64,000 nucleotides of DNA from Pohlia nutans (Eukaryota; Streptophyta; Bryopsida; Bryales; Mniaceae), in the NCBI GenBank assembly GCA_022496805.1, contig CM040101.1, forward strand, positions 2,482,501-2,546,500, given 5' to 3'. Below are positions 23,396 through 33,889 of this stretch, piece after piece (position 1 is the first letter of the stretch; every line of letters starts with the position of its first letter). Position numbers and translations under genes: made by a program. The notes below the pieces were generated by a model, which was not told where the DNA came from, made no database searches, and was given only the letters and a program-made list of their open reading frames with translations.

Positions 23396-23660
23396 AGGGG
23401 TCATTAACATATATCTAGTGGTAACCACGTGCATTAAGAGGGTATTTGAATGGGGGCTATCACATAATTAGAATATTCAAAGTATATTTAAGAATGTTAT
23501 AGGTATATTCCAAGTATATCCTTGAATTATTCTTTAATTTAAATCATCCTATATTACATGTAAAATTTTATAATTAAGTAGAATTTTTCTTCCCATGAAT
23601 AAAAAAGACCCTATAGTTTAAATCACGTAGTTTTCTATTTTTCACGCAGTCACCTCTGAA
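23396..23660. repeat. Dispersed MITE-like repeat, copy 1 (forward)
   Basis: The block from GGGGTCATTAACATATATCT to about 23640 recurs inverted at 25660-25880. Shared blocks include GGGTATTTGAATG and CCATGAATAAAAA. It is distantly similar to the GGGGAAGTCACT family at 26743 and 33611. Element type unknown. Confidence 0.55.
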
Positions 23661-23921
23661 AGATGCACACAATGATTCTTGGCAAGCTCATACTTGAAAA
23701 TCCTTGGGTCACGCTCCTCCAGTTTTTTTGGACGTAATAGGGCTGTCAAGAGAGTAGAACTTTAATGACTATATATAATAGGCTTCTACTTTATACATGG
23801 AGACTTGAGGTTCAACCACGCTTACCGACACAAGGTAATTTATCATCAAGAGTCGCACCTTTAGTTACATTTCCCTCCTAAGTATCCTAGAATACTCAAC
23901 TTTCACTTATCGATTATATTA

Positions 23922-24286
23922 GAGTTATCCGCTAAATCACTTTGAGTTTGAGCAAGATACCAAGAGTTTTGTTTTAACATACTCTTATTTGTCCACTCCA
24001 AATAGTTATAAGGTATGAATGAACTTGGTAGTCTCTCATTATTAGGTGTGTAAGACGGCTTGGTGGTTTTTAAACTCAAAGAAAACGCAAAAATCATCTA
24101 TTTTGATGGCAAAAAAAGTTTTCTTTGAGTTCAGAGACGACCGAGCTCTTACACTCTTAATAATGAGAGACTACCAAGTTCATTCATACCTTATAACTAT
24201 TTGGAGTGAACAAATAAGAGTATGTTAAAACAAAACTCATGATATCTTATTCTTATTCAAACTCAAGATAAGTTAACGAATAACTT
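23922..24286. mobile_element. Hairpin (foldback) element copy C
   Basis: About 365 bp with arms starting GAGTTATCC and ending TTAACGAATAACTTT, folding around an AAAATCATCTATTTTGATGG centre. It shows the uninterrupted arrangement of copy A. Confidence 0.8.
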
Positions 24287-25022
24287 TATTATCCTTCTAA
24301 ATATCCCCAATAAAATAGTCGACTTTTCAATGGGAGAAAGTTGTTTTGTTTTGACACAAATAGAACTAACTTTAGTTAGAAAGAAAATCCTTTTTCAACA
24401 ACCCTCACCAAACGAAGTGCAGAAAAGACACCATTCAAAGAATGGAAGACAGTTTGAAAATGATAGAATGTTAATCAAATGAGTCATGATGTCACTCACC
24501 CATGCTTCTGTCTCATTCATTCATACATACATTGATAGAGTAAACACAGATTGGTGTGCACTGTGCAACAAAATACGCTCATAAGACAAAAAGCCACTTC
24601 CGTGTTGTGGAGAGAAGTCTGGAAATGTCAACGGACCAGCCGCTTTCATGTAACTTTGAGCCCATTCCTGCAGTCACATCGGCATGCCATGAACTGACTC
24701 ACCCAGATAGATAGATAGAAACTCCGGTCCTCTTTCGATGCCGGCGTGAATAAAGTGTCTGTTCGTCTTGACAATGAGCCAATGCCCACCGGGCAAAGGG
24801 ACATTGGTACAAGATTACTCTCCCCTCTGACTCACCCATACAAGTATCAATGAGCCAAATAAATGCCTTATTTGGAATATTAGTTGTGCACCTTCCCTTA
24901 TGCCATAGAGACACATGAGGGCTACAATTTGCAAATGGAAGAGAGCCCTCATATGACTGTTCATAAAACAATAGGAAGCCCAGTGTCCACCAGCATTTCA
25001 TGCAAATTGACAAAAAAATTGG
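24287..25022. other. Spacer, no gene recognised
   Basis: An open frame of 104 codons on the minus strand (24699-25013) has no domain I recognise and is partly tied to a GATA microsatellite. I do not call it a gene. Confidence 0.4.
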
Positions 25023-25026
25023 TTTA

Positions 25027-25259
25027 CCCGGAAAGGACTAAGAAGCCCAAATTGAATCTCGTGTTGTTTTTAGTAGTTTTGAGTACACAATCTTTGATAT
25101 TCACAAAGTGTTCGGATTCATTTGTTTTTTATCAACACATGCAATGGTCTTCATTGATTATGGTGATATAAAATTTGGTCCCATCTGAATTATATTTTTT
25201 ACAATATGATCGATTGAATTTTTCATTTTAAAACCATGAATCCTTGGTCCTTTAGGGGG
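25027..25259. mobile_element. TTAA-flanked MITE, 233-bp group C, copy 1
   Basis: It ends CCTTGGTCCTTTAGGGGG before TTAA (25260-25263). The left tip CCCGGAAAGGACTAAG follows TTTA, a one-base-changed TTAA. Sister of the 234-bp copy at 53276-53509 along its whole length. Confidence 0.8.
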
Positions 25260-25263
25260 TTAA

Positions 25264-26390
25264 GTGTACAATTGGAAATTTCAAGTGCAAGTGGGTGTTT
25301 TATGAGAGTTAGGGTGGGACACTTTGGTACTACAGTATTGGTCATGCATAATATGCATGGTGTTTTGCATTGTACATCCTAGATTGATCATATAGCATTT
25401 TTAGAATCGTGAGGGAAAGTACAATATTCTCAAATCTAGTTTCCTACATCATAACATTGTCATTTAAATAGGTCAAAAAAATTAAAAACTCTTTGTAGTT
25501 TTTCTATGTAACAATGTAAAATGTTACTACATACTTGTAGTCATCCTACCTTGAAAACCCCCAAGTGCATAAAAAAATGAGAATTAGACGGAAGTAAAGA
25601 AAATCGATTGGTGAAGAAAAAAATTGGTAAGAAATCCATGCGAAAAGTAGAAAATCCACATGAGTTAAATTATAGGGTCCTTTTTATTCATGGGAGAAAA
25701 AAAATTCTACTTAATTATAAAATTTTATATGTAATACAAGCTACTTTAAATTCAAGGAAGGAATAATTTAAGAATCTACTTAGAGTATACCTAGAATATT
25801 TTAATTATGTGATAGCCCTCATTCAAATACCCTTTTAAAGCATGTGTTTACACTAAATATATGTTAGTGACACCCCCCTTGTGAGGAATAATTCATCATA
25901 GTAGCTAAGGGCAAGAGCCCTCTCAAAAATCAAAAATTTAAAATACGGATAATCAACATTAATCCTATAATAATCTCGATTTTAATTTATTTTGGGATTA
26001 AAATATATCAAATTCTTGGTAGAAATTTTAGATTTGTTCATATATTAGTATAATTGAGATTTTAGAAAAATAGGGTTTTAGGGAGGCGTCTTTTTAGCTG
26101 TTAACAACTCTCAGAATAGTAGGATAGGGCCGGTTGGTTGCTACAACTTTCCTGCCTAATGATCACTACCTAATGATCACTCACTAGCAGTACCAAGTCA
26201 CTATACCGCATTATTGCTCAAATGGACCCAACAAGAATCGAACCCGGAGTCCCGGACCATGTAACTTTGGTATATCACCCTTCAAACAACCAACCAAAGG
26301 CATCAATGACTTGATGCACACTCCCTAAACACCATAAACATTTACACACTCACCCGCACAACTAGCGGACACTAGGTAAGCGCGCCCCCG
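25264..26390. other. Spacer with an inverted copy of the 23396 repeat
   Basis: 25660-25880 is the reverse-oriented partner of 23396-23660. A tRNA-like B-box (GGTTCGATTC on the minus strand) lies near 26232-26241 without a full cloverleaf. Confidence 0.45.
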
Positions 26391-26414
26391 CCCCCCCCCC
26401 CCCCCCCCCCCCCC
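26391..26414. repeat. Poly(C) tract of 24, preceded by CGCGCCCCCG
   Basis: An uninterrupted C24 run in otherwise AT-rich DNA. On the minus strand it is a G24 run with G-quadruplex potential. Its length is likely uncertain in any assembly. Confidence 0.9.
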
Positions 26415-26742
26415 TCCTTCTTAGTTCTCTCTGAGATACAAGTCCCTAGAGTGTCTATTCCCGAAAGGAGAGAGTAGTTTTGTCCCAATGGCCCTTTGTC
26501 TGGTGCGGCAAGTAGGTTTAGGTTGTTTGCACCCAGTTTGCTCTAAGTTCTACTTTGAGATTTCAATAGTTGTTATTTAAGAAGCGGATGTCTTGATTTG
26601 TGAGGTGGGCTATTGGAGATGCGACACTTGAGGTACATATTGTTTTATTGTAACAACAATTCTTCATGAAACAACGATTTTCTAATTTAGTGTTTTGTTA
26701 ACAAGTAGTGAGTGATGGTTTGGGTGGGTAATAATTGGTGTT

Positions 26743-27043
26743 TTCTAGATTAATCCTTGGGGAAGTCACTTAGTGTAAATTTTGGGTACATATGAGCGAA
26801 CAAAGGGTATTTAATGGGGGGCTATGAAATAATTGGAATAGTCTACTATTTATAGTATATTAGGGTATATTCCATATTTATTCTAAGAATATTCCTGAAA
26901 TATTCCCAATTTGGTTTTAAAACACCCTATATTACTTTTATAAATTTATAGTTTTTATCTCAAATGAATAAAAGACACCCTATATTTGTTCTCTCATAGT
27001 TATCTAAATTCTTGATAGTGACTTCCCGGGGATTTATCTAGAA
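26743..27043. mobile_element. GGGGAAGTCACT-family MITE, copy 1
   Basis: About 300 bp with inverted ends TTCTAGATTAATCC...GGGGAAGTCACT and AGTGACTTCCC...GGATTTATCTAGAA. The interior matches 33611-33889 at high identity (GGGTACATATGAGC, TTTAATGGGGG). GGTGT occurs just outside both ends and could be a target duplication. Confidence 0.65.
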
Positions 27044-27164
27044 CGGTGTAAGAAAAAAATTCTCTATGTATGTCTATATTATATACAATGGGTGGACCGG
27101 CTTGTTCCATTTAGAATTAATCATTGCCTCTTCACCACCTCATACGTCTTGAATGATTACCTTT

Positions 27165-27168
<4 letters not shown>

Positions 27169-27214
<46 letters not shown>
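27169..27214. repeat. (TA)n microsatellite
   Basis: About 23 TA units. Confidence 0.95.
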
Positions 27215-27218
<4 letters not shown>

Positions 27219-27640
27219 TTCATTATATGTTTTTAAATGAAGGGTTATGAAAGATTACGCATATATTTTTCCTTATTTCATTAGGAGTATATATTTATAT
27301 GGAAGGACATTTGTACTAATTTTTGAGTAATATTACTTTACATACCAGTATTGACGATTGCTAAATTTTACTTATTTATTTGTGAATTTTAATTTTGATA
27401 TTTTAAGTGATGAAAACCAAAAATAATTAGTATTATGAAAAATATCTTTACTTTTACTTTTACAAATTGACAATTGGATTTTTAAAATATTTACTAGTGG
27501 AAGTTTTTAATTTAATTTTAATTTTAATTTCTTATTAGTGAAAATTTGTAAAAAAGTCCAGATGAATCTAGAGCTCCTTTCCGTGGCCACATGATTCTAA
27601 TTAAATTAGTGATGTACAAACCAATTTTGAAGGTGTTTCT

Positions 27641-27900
27641 GGGTAACCATGTTACTTTAATTTTTCTATCACCCAACTAGGCACAAAACAATGGTTTTAG
27701 TTAACGTTATATTGCTCTGTTTGAAAAATACTATATAATACTCTATCTTAATTTACAATAATTAAAATTTAGACATGATCCTTACTAAGCCTGAAGTGAC
27801 CAGGTACTCAAATGAAAAGGGACCACGAGTGTATTCAACGGCAAGCACACTATTCCAAGAGCCTCCCTAACGGAGGTGCCCGTTCGGCATGACATTTATT
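27641..27900 (-). pseudogene. P450 3'-end remnant (exon 4 tail and 3' UTR), most decayed copy
   Basis: On the minus strand this matches the end of exon 4 (GGTTGAA, GTGCC and neighbouring blocks at about 27790-27890) and the 3' UTR with its AACATGTT-like and TTTTCACTGAAA-like blocks of the P450 at 42061-42600. Many substitutions and small gaps. It has no coding potential. Confidence 0.65.
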
Positions 27901-28964
27901 ACTGTGTTCTTTGTCGAACCCAATTGTGACAACCGTGAACCATCGCACACACCTTGTAGCTGTCGTCAAGAAGCTAGGTGAAATGTTTTTCCAAACTTAA
28001 CCTAAATTCATAGTTGAAAGCCGCTACTAGGTTTTCAACCGCATTTTGCAGTTTTTGGAATGAGATCACTGTTCATGCACATTGAACCCTATTGCGCATA
28101 TACCAGTGTCGCCGTTGGAGCTACGGTTGAGGCTGATGTGCAACTAGCTTTGGATGCCATTATAAAGTGACGGTCTAGCTCTTCGCCTTCTCTACCGTCT
28201 TCAATTTGTCCTTACCACTCCCAAGTATCATAGCTCTTATAATTCGTGCAATGGTTTCCCTCTCCTCCCCCTGTTTTTGTTGCACTCTCTCATACCTCTT
28301 TCAAGTTTTTTGTTGCACTCTCTCATACCTCTTTCAAGTTATTTTCTCCTATCTCGATTCTAGGATTTTAGTCATGCTCTCCGATCCTCTTTTGTCAATT
28401 TTTTTGATTTTGTGTTGCAGCTGTGACTAGGGCATCCTCATGCCATGAAAGGGCGAGGTGAATAGCCTTGCGCATGTGGTCGGGGTACTTAGTAACTCTT
28501 AAAAACCATTACTTGTAACTTGAGCACTTACCAAGTGGATATGTGGAGATACTGATTAGTTTTAAAATAACTTTGAGAGAGATGTAATAGTTTAGAGTTA
28601 CAAGAGCTTTAAGAGGGAGGTAATGGTGGCTCTTGGTTCTGGTCCTTATGCTCTATTGCTCTAAAGGTTCAAATTACGGGGTGGATATGGGTATACCAAT
28701 TTAGTTTTACAAGAACTTTAAGAGGGAGGTGTTGGTTTAGGTTTGTAATAGTTGTTTTGGTTATTTTGTTTTGACACAAATAGCACTAAAGTTCATTACA
28801 AAATACCGTTATATAATACCGTCATCAAGCCAAGTCCAACCAAAGAGAGACAAGACACTAGTTCCATGACTGTTCAAAAAATTGTGCAAGAACTGTTGTT
28901 TCATACAAATGGCCTAAAAACATTGGTTCAAGTGTAAATTTTCAATACACTTGGACCAATTATT
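27901..28964. other. Spacer, no intact gene
   Basis: 28660-28740 (TACCAATTTAGTTTTACAAG block) recurs at 32690-32790, suggesting that this spacer was copied along with the P450 fragments. A tandem TTGTTGCACTCTCTCATACC duplication lies near 28279-28340. Confidence 0.45.
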
Positions 28965-29362
28965 TTCCCATTCTCAATCTTCAAAGGAATTGCCAATGCA
29001 ATGTGCAATTATAGAGTGTATCATAGTGTATTATGTCATAGCGATGTGAGGTGTTTATTGCAAAATCTTATACTAACAAAGCTCACCAAAGTTCTTTTTG
29101 GGTTAACATGTTTTCTAATCACGCAACTAGCTACAGAGCAATGATTTCAGTGAAAACTGAAAACCTTGAGCTCTATTTAAGAAAGACTATTATATTTACA
29201 CTAATTAAACCTTAGCCATTAATTTAGTCCCTGTTGAGGATGACATGGTCAGGCACTCGCGGTGATAAAGAGGTCACGAGTGGGTTCAACCGCAAGCACA
29301 CCACTCCCTGAGCCTCCTCGACGTCGATGTCTGCGCCCCTCACGCCCGGCGGAGGTGCCCAA
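28965..29362 (-). pseudogene. P450 3'-end remnant, inverted copy
   Basis: The minus strand carries the last part of exon 4 (from the GGGCACCTCCGCCGGGCG block to the stop), then the 3' UTR with AATAAA and the downstream flank (TAATTGCACATTGCATT). It meets a forward exon-3 fragment head-on at about 29362, so part of exon 4 and the heme loop are missing. Confidence 0.85.
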
Positions 29363-30406
29363 TGTCAACTTGGCGGCTTCACCTTCTCCAAAGAGACCAA
29401 GGCGTATATCAATATGTATAAGCTATTAGCAGGGATCCCAAAGTCTGCAAAATCCCAATGAGTTTCAACCCAACCGGTGAGTGAAAGTTCCTTTTCCCTC
29501 TTTCTTTGGAAATTTAATTTTGTTTCGTGTTTTATATTTTTGATTATCATTTGGCAAAATATTCTATATTACACTCAACTTTTTTCACAAATATTGATAT
29601 TTTCAGTTATGATCTTTTAACTCAAAATTTTTGGTTTCACATGTTGTTCCCAAGATGCAAAAACGAGATACTGATGCCTTTGAGTTATTTTTTAACTCTA
29701 AAAGTTTTGGTTTAATATGTTCTCAAGATGCGGACACAAGTTTTGAGAGATATCCATACATTTGGGTTATCTTTTAACTTGAAAATTTTGGTTCACAAGT
29801 CGTTGTTGTTTTCAAGATACACAATCACATAAGTTTTGATTGATATTGAAGTTTTTTGTGATAAAAAATAACTCTAAATTTTTGTTTCATTTTTCAGTAC
29901 ATTTTTTATAGCAAAAATATGAGTTTCTTCTTCTAAAAGTGTATTTCACTTCAGGACATGTCGTTGTTCTGAAGATGCACGTACACACAAGTTTGGATTG
30001 ATATTGAATTTTTTGTGATAAAAAATATTTAACTCAATTTTTTTGTTTCATTTTTCAGTACATTCTTTTTTATTGTAGTAAAATAATCCTGAAAAGATGA
30101 GTTTCTTCGTCTAAAAGTGTATTTCACTTCAGGTTCCGCAACTCGAAGGTGAGAGTTATGGGTCAACACTTTGAGCTGCTGCCATTTTCGTGGGGAAGGG
30201 GCCGGGTGTGAACTTTGCCATTCCCATCGTGAAACTGGTGTTGGGCAACCGGCTGCAGTGTTTCCATTGGGCACCTCCGCCGGGCGCAAGGGGCGCAGAC
30301 ATCGTCGTTGAGGAGGCTCTGGGAGTGGTGTGCTCGCGGTTGAACCCTCTCGTGGCCTCTTTATCGCCGCGAGTGCCCGACCATGTCATCCTCAGCAGGG
30401 ACTAAA
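29363..30406 (+). pseudogene. P450 pseudogene: end of exon 3, intron 3, exon 4
   Basis: A forward copy of the 3' part of the P450 at 36990-42343. 29363-29472 matches the exon-3 end (CTTGGCGGCTTC, AGTTTCAACCCA) but has small indels and an in-frame TGA. Intron 3 keeps GT-AG ends and similar sequence. Exon 4 (30133-30404) is highly similar, but 7 nt are lost inside the heme-binding loop. This removes the codons around the Cys ligand and shifts the frame. A polyadenylation signal AATAAA remains at 30569-30574. Exons 1 and 2 are absent from this part of the window. Similarity continues into the 3' flank as far as 32545, broken by three later insertions. Confidence 0.9.
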
Positions 30407-30661
30407 TTAATGGCTAAGGTTTAATTAGTGTAAATATAATAGTCTTTCTTAAACATAGCTCAAGGTTTTCAGCTTTCACTGAAATCGTTGCTTTGTAGCT
30501 AGTTGCGTGATTAGAAAACATATTGATTCAGAAGAACTCTGGTGAACTTTGTTAGTATAAGATTTTGCAATAAAAGGCCTCACATTGTTATGGACTACAT
30601 AACTAGCAAGGGTTGGTAGGCCCAAGCTGATTGTAGGATATAACCTTGTGCACTCTGTTAA

Positions 30662-31474
30662 CCCCTAAACCGTCCCAACGTTCATTTTTTGAATGATTTT
30701 TGGGTTGCTTTCACCTTCAACTTTTGTATATAAAGTCCGATTTCAATTAAATTTTCCAAAAACTAGCGTCTTAATGTTTATTTTGTGTGATAAAAATTTC
30801 AAATCAGTCAAAGATAAAATAATTTGGAGAATCATTTTAATTAGTGCACGAGTCTTAATTTTGGTTCACCAAAGTGCATTTTGTTAGCAACAACTTTGGG
30901 GGCTTGTTTCTCCTTCTTCCTATGTTTGTTTTCAATAAAAATTGATGGGTTAGATTCCCCTTAAAGTCTAGTTACCATGGTAAAATTTTCATGGTAAAAT
31001 TTTCATGTCAATCGAAGTGGCTCTGAATGTTTGGGAATCATTTTAGTGCACGGGTCTATTTTGGACACTTTTTGCTTTTTGGTTCTAATGGGTCACCTTT
31101 TGGGTTACTTTTTTACAGTTCAAAGCCATTTTTGGACACACAAAAGATATTGATTAAAAATAATTGTACATATGTGTTTATATGATGATTTTGAACCACT
31201 TTATAGGTTAATAGTTTTTCCATATGAATAGGTTTAGAAATCAAATTTCTCCACTAATGTATTAGGAAAATTTCACCATCCTTTTTCAACACTAAAACAA
31301 TATGATCTTGCAATCTATGTGGCCAAATGACTCCAAATTTGATCCACGTCATCTACAACATGTGTACTAGAAGATTGTACGGTTGAGATTTCTATACCTC
31401 ACTTACTTTTAGACTTATAAAACTTCAAAAACAATGATGTTTTTAAGCCCAAAAAAACTAGGGATGCATAGAGG
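30662..31474. mobile_element. TTAA-flanked MITE, group B, copy 2
   Basis: 813 bp between TTAA at 30658-30661 and 31475-31478. The tips are CCCCTAAACCGTCCCAACG and GGGATGCATAGAGG. Its insertion point in the P450 3' flank is empty at about 42590-42600 (CACTCTTTTAATCTAAATTG), which directly shows the TTAA duplication. Confidence 0.93.
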
Positions 31475-31510
31475 TTAATCTAGATTGTCCAATTTTACTT
31501 TTTTGGTTAA

Positions 31511-31734
31511 CCTCTAAACGTCCTATGGAGATAGTATATACGCTGTCGTATAATTGGGATTTGCTATCAACAAGAAACTCTAAACTGGGATCTCAATAGC
31601 TCACTAGAATCGCATTGATCTAAATTCCAACTTCTCTATTGAACTCAAACCCATTAAAGGTGTGGATTCATTCCAAATACAATCAAATACAACGTATTCT
31701 ACTGGCCGCAAAGGCACGTTCAGATGTTTAGGGG
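31511..31734. mobile_element. TTAA-flanked MITE, 224-bp type
   Basis: Between TTAA at 31507-31510 and 31735-31738. The tips CCTCTAAACGTCC and CAGATGTTTAGGGG share about the first nine bases inverted. The intact P450 paralogue's flank reads straight through this point (CTTGTTGATCTAGTG). Confidence 0.88.
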
Positions 31735-31866
31735 TTAATATAGTGGTCCAAAAGAATAGCTTTGGTTATGAGTTCTAACCCATGAGTGAATAGTCTATCA
31801 TCTTGTGACACATATACTCAAAAAATGGCATAGTAGGTTATTACATAGTACACTATGATAGACTAT

Positions 31867-32493
31867 GGGTGAAAGCAAGGTATTTGGTACCAAAACGGCA
31901 TTCGTTATAGTGAATCCTAATATTTTTTGGTCAAAGGCAATAAATTGTATCAATTTTTTTTTTAAAATATAAACTTATAAACTTTTTTTTTCATGGAGCC
32001 CTCTATTGTTGTTATAAATACTTAAATCCAAAGTTTCAAAAAAATATCTTCAAAAAGTTTGCTAAAGGTAGCGTTTGAAAAAAAATGTCTAAATGTGGTT
32101 TCAAATGTTAATTTGTTGACCTTAAGTATTTTTAACTTGGTTTTTTTAATACTCTTGAAGTTCATGATGATGTTGAGGGCTCCATAAAAAAGAAAATGAA
32201 AAACATATTAATTTAATGTACTTTTCTCACAAACTTCTTTAATTATGATTGACTTCTTTTTCGATTTCTACTACTTCTTAAAATTGTATAGATGTCTATA
32301 AATTAATTGAAGGTGATTTTAAGATAATAAAATTGTTTGACTTTGTAAACCAACATATCTACTACATCTTTGTAAAAAAATATTTCAAAAAATTCAAATA
32401 TAATTCAAATTTTTGAACCTTTGCATTTTCGTACTTTGCATTGTTGGATCTTCAAATTGATAATTAGTCGTTCACTTTACCTTACTTTCACCC
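31867..32493. mobile_element. Unclassified element with GGGTGAAAG ends
   Basis: 627 bp with inverted ends GGGTGAAAGCAAGGTA and TACCTTACTTTCACCC (one mismatch). It interrupts the P450 3' flank between ...CACTATGATAGACTAT and CTTTGTAATTGCACATTGC. The other two paralogous flanks have GATACACTCT(G/A)TAATTGC uninterrupted. The target duplication is short or degraded (CTAT / CTTT). Non-coding. Confidence 0.7.
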
Positions 32494-32545
32494 CTTTGTA
32501 ATTGCACATTGCATTAGCAATTTCTTTGAAGATTGAGAAAGAGAA

Positions 32546-33610
32546 GAAATTGTTGTGACACACTAAAACCTCCTAATAATGATGGTGAAATGTTGAAGAT
32601 GGTGAAGATAATTTACCCAAATTACTAGATGAGCATTTTTAGGTTGATGAACAATTTAGGGTTTTATAGGTACAGACGGGGTATCAGTGGATATGAGATA
32701 TAAGAATACCAATTTAGTTTTACAAGAACTTCAAGAGAGAAGTATTTGTTTAAGTTTACAAGAACTTTAAGAGGTAGGTAATGGTTTTACTTCTATTCCA
32801 AGGGTTCAAATCCTATAATATTGACTATTGATATGATTAAGGACATTTCAGGCCCGATTTCAGGAGGAGGATGTTGTGGATTTTCAACATTTGTATGATG
32901 AAGCAATTTGTAGCGTCTTTAAAAACCATTTCAAGAACAATGATGAGACTAATCTTTACGGATGATTGAGTGCCCCTTAGGCTTCTTTGCGAAAGTGGCT
33001 TGAGCATAAATTTAGCTTTCGTCAGACAATTCTGCACAGAGAATCTTGACAACTCTCTACCCCAAGGATTTGATTAGGACTAGTGAGCTACAGAGGAAGG
33101 AGGGTGAAGTTTTCAAGAGCAGTCTCTTTCCTACCTCGCATAGAACAGGGGGTAGGGAATTAAGTGTTGCATGGGGGATGAAGCTTTTTTTGATCCCTTC
33201 AGTTTCTCCCCGGAAGACCCATGGATGTCTATTTAGAATTAACACATTTAAGATCTTAAACTTTTTTAACATGCCTAAAAGGCAAATTGATTTGGCATTA
33301 TAGAGTGTGACACAATTAGATGTGCTTTTAAACCAAGACATGAAAGAGAAACCTGTTGGACGTGAAATCCCACATGAAATTATTCTTTATACATTGATTC
33401 TATTGCTTACAAATAAAGATCTTTTGCTTCTAAAATGAATTAAAAAACCCTTTTCAAGAGTTCTAGGTTGGTTTTTCATCAAATTCATTTATAAAGATGA
33501 AGTCATTCCAATCTCTTTATCATATAACTAAAACTGCAACCAACTCTTAGTGCATGCATGAATACCATGAAATGTGAGAGGGCTTTTTTTGTATAAAATT
33601 ACATCAACCA
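32546..33610. other. Spacer, no gene recognised
   Basis: Contains the 32690-32790 duplicate of 28660-28740. Open frames at 32837-33341 show no domain. Confidence 0.4.
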
Positions 33611-33889
33611 TCTCGGGGAAGTCACTTAGTGTAAATTTTGGGTACATATGAGCAAACAAAGGGTATTTAATGGGGGACTATGAAATAATTGGAATATTCT
33701 ACTATTTATAGTATATTTAGGGTATATTACATATATATTCTATGAATATTCTTAAAATGTTCCCAAATTAGTTTTAAACACCCTATATTACTTCTATAAA
33801 TTTATAATTTTTATCTCAAATGAATAAAAGACACCTAATATTTGTTCTGTCATAATTATCTAAATACTTGATAGTGACTTCCCCGGCTC
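33611..33889. mobile_element. GGGGAAGTCACT-family MITE, copy 2
   Basis: About 279 bp with ends CGGGGAAGTCACTTAGTG and TAGTGACTTCCCCG. Near-identical interior to the copy at 26743-27043 but without its outer TTCTAGATTAATCC extension. Confidence 0.7.

Noticed and set aside
24699..25013. 104-codon minus-strand open frame as a gene
   Set aside because: It starts in the edge of a TTAA-type element region, has no recognisable domain, and ends in a GATA microsatellite.
30190..30405. Open frame over the exon 4 copy as a second working P450
   Set aside because: The haem-binding loop is deleted and frameshifted, and no exon 1 or 2 is present.
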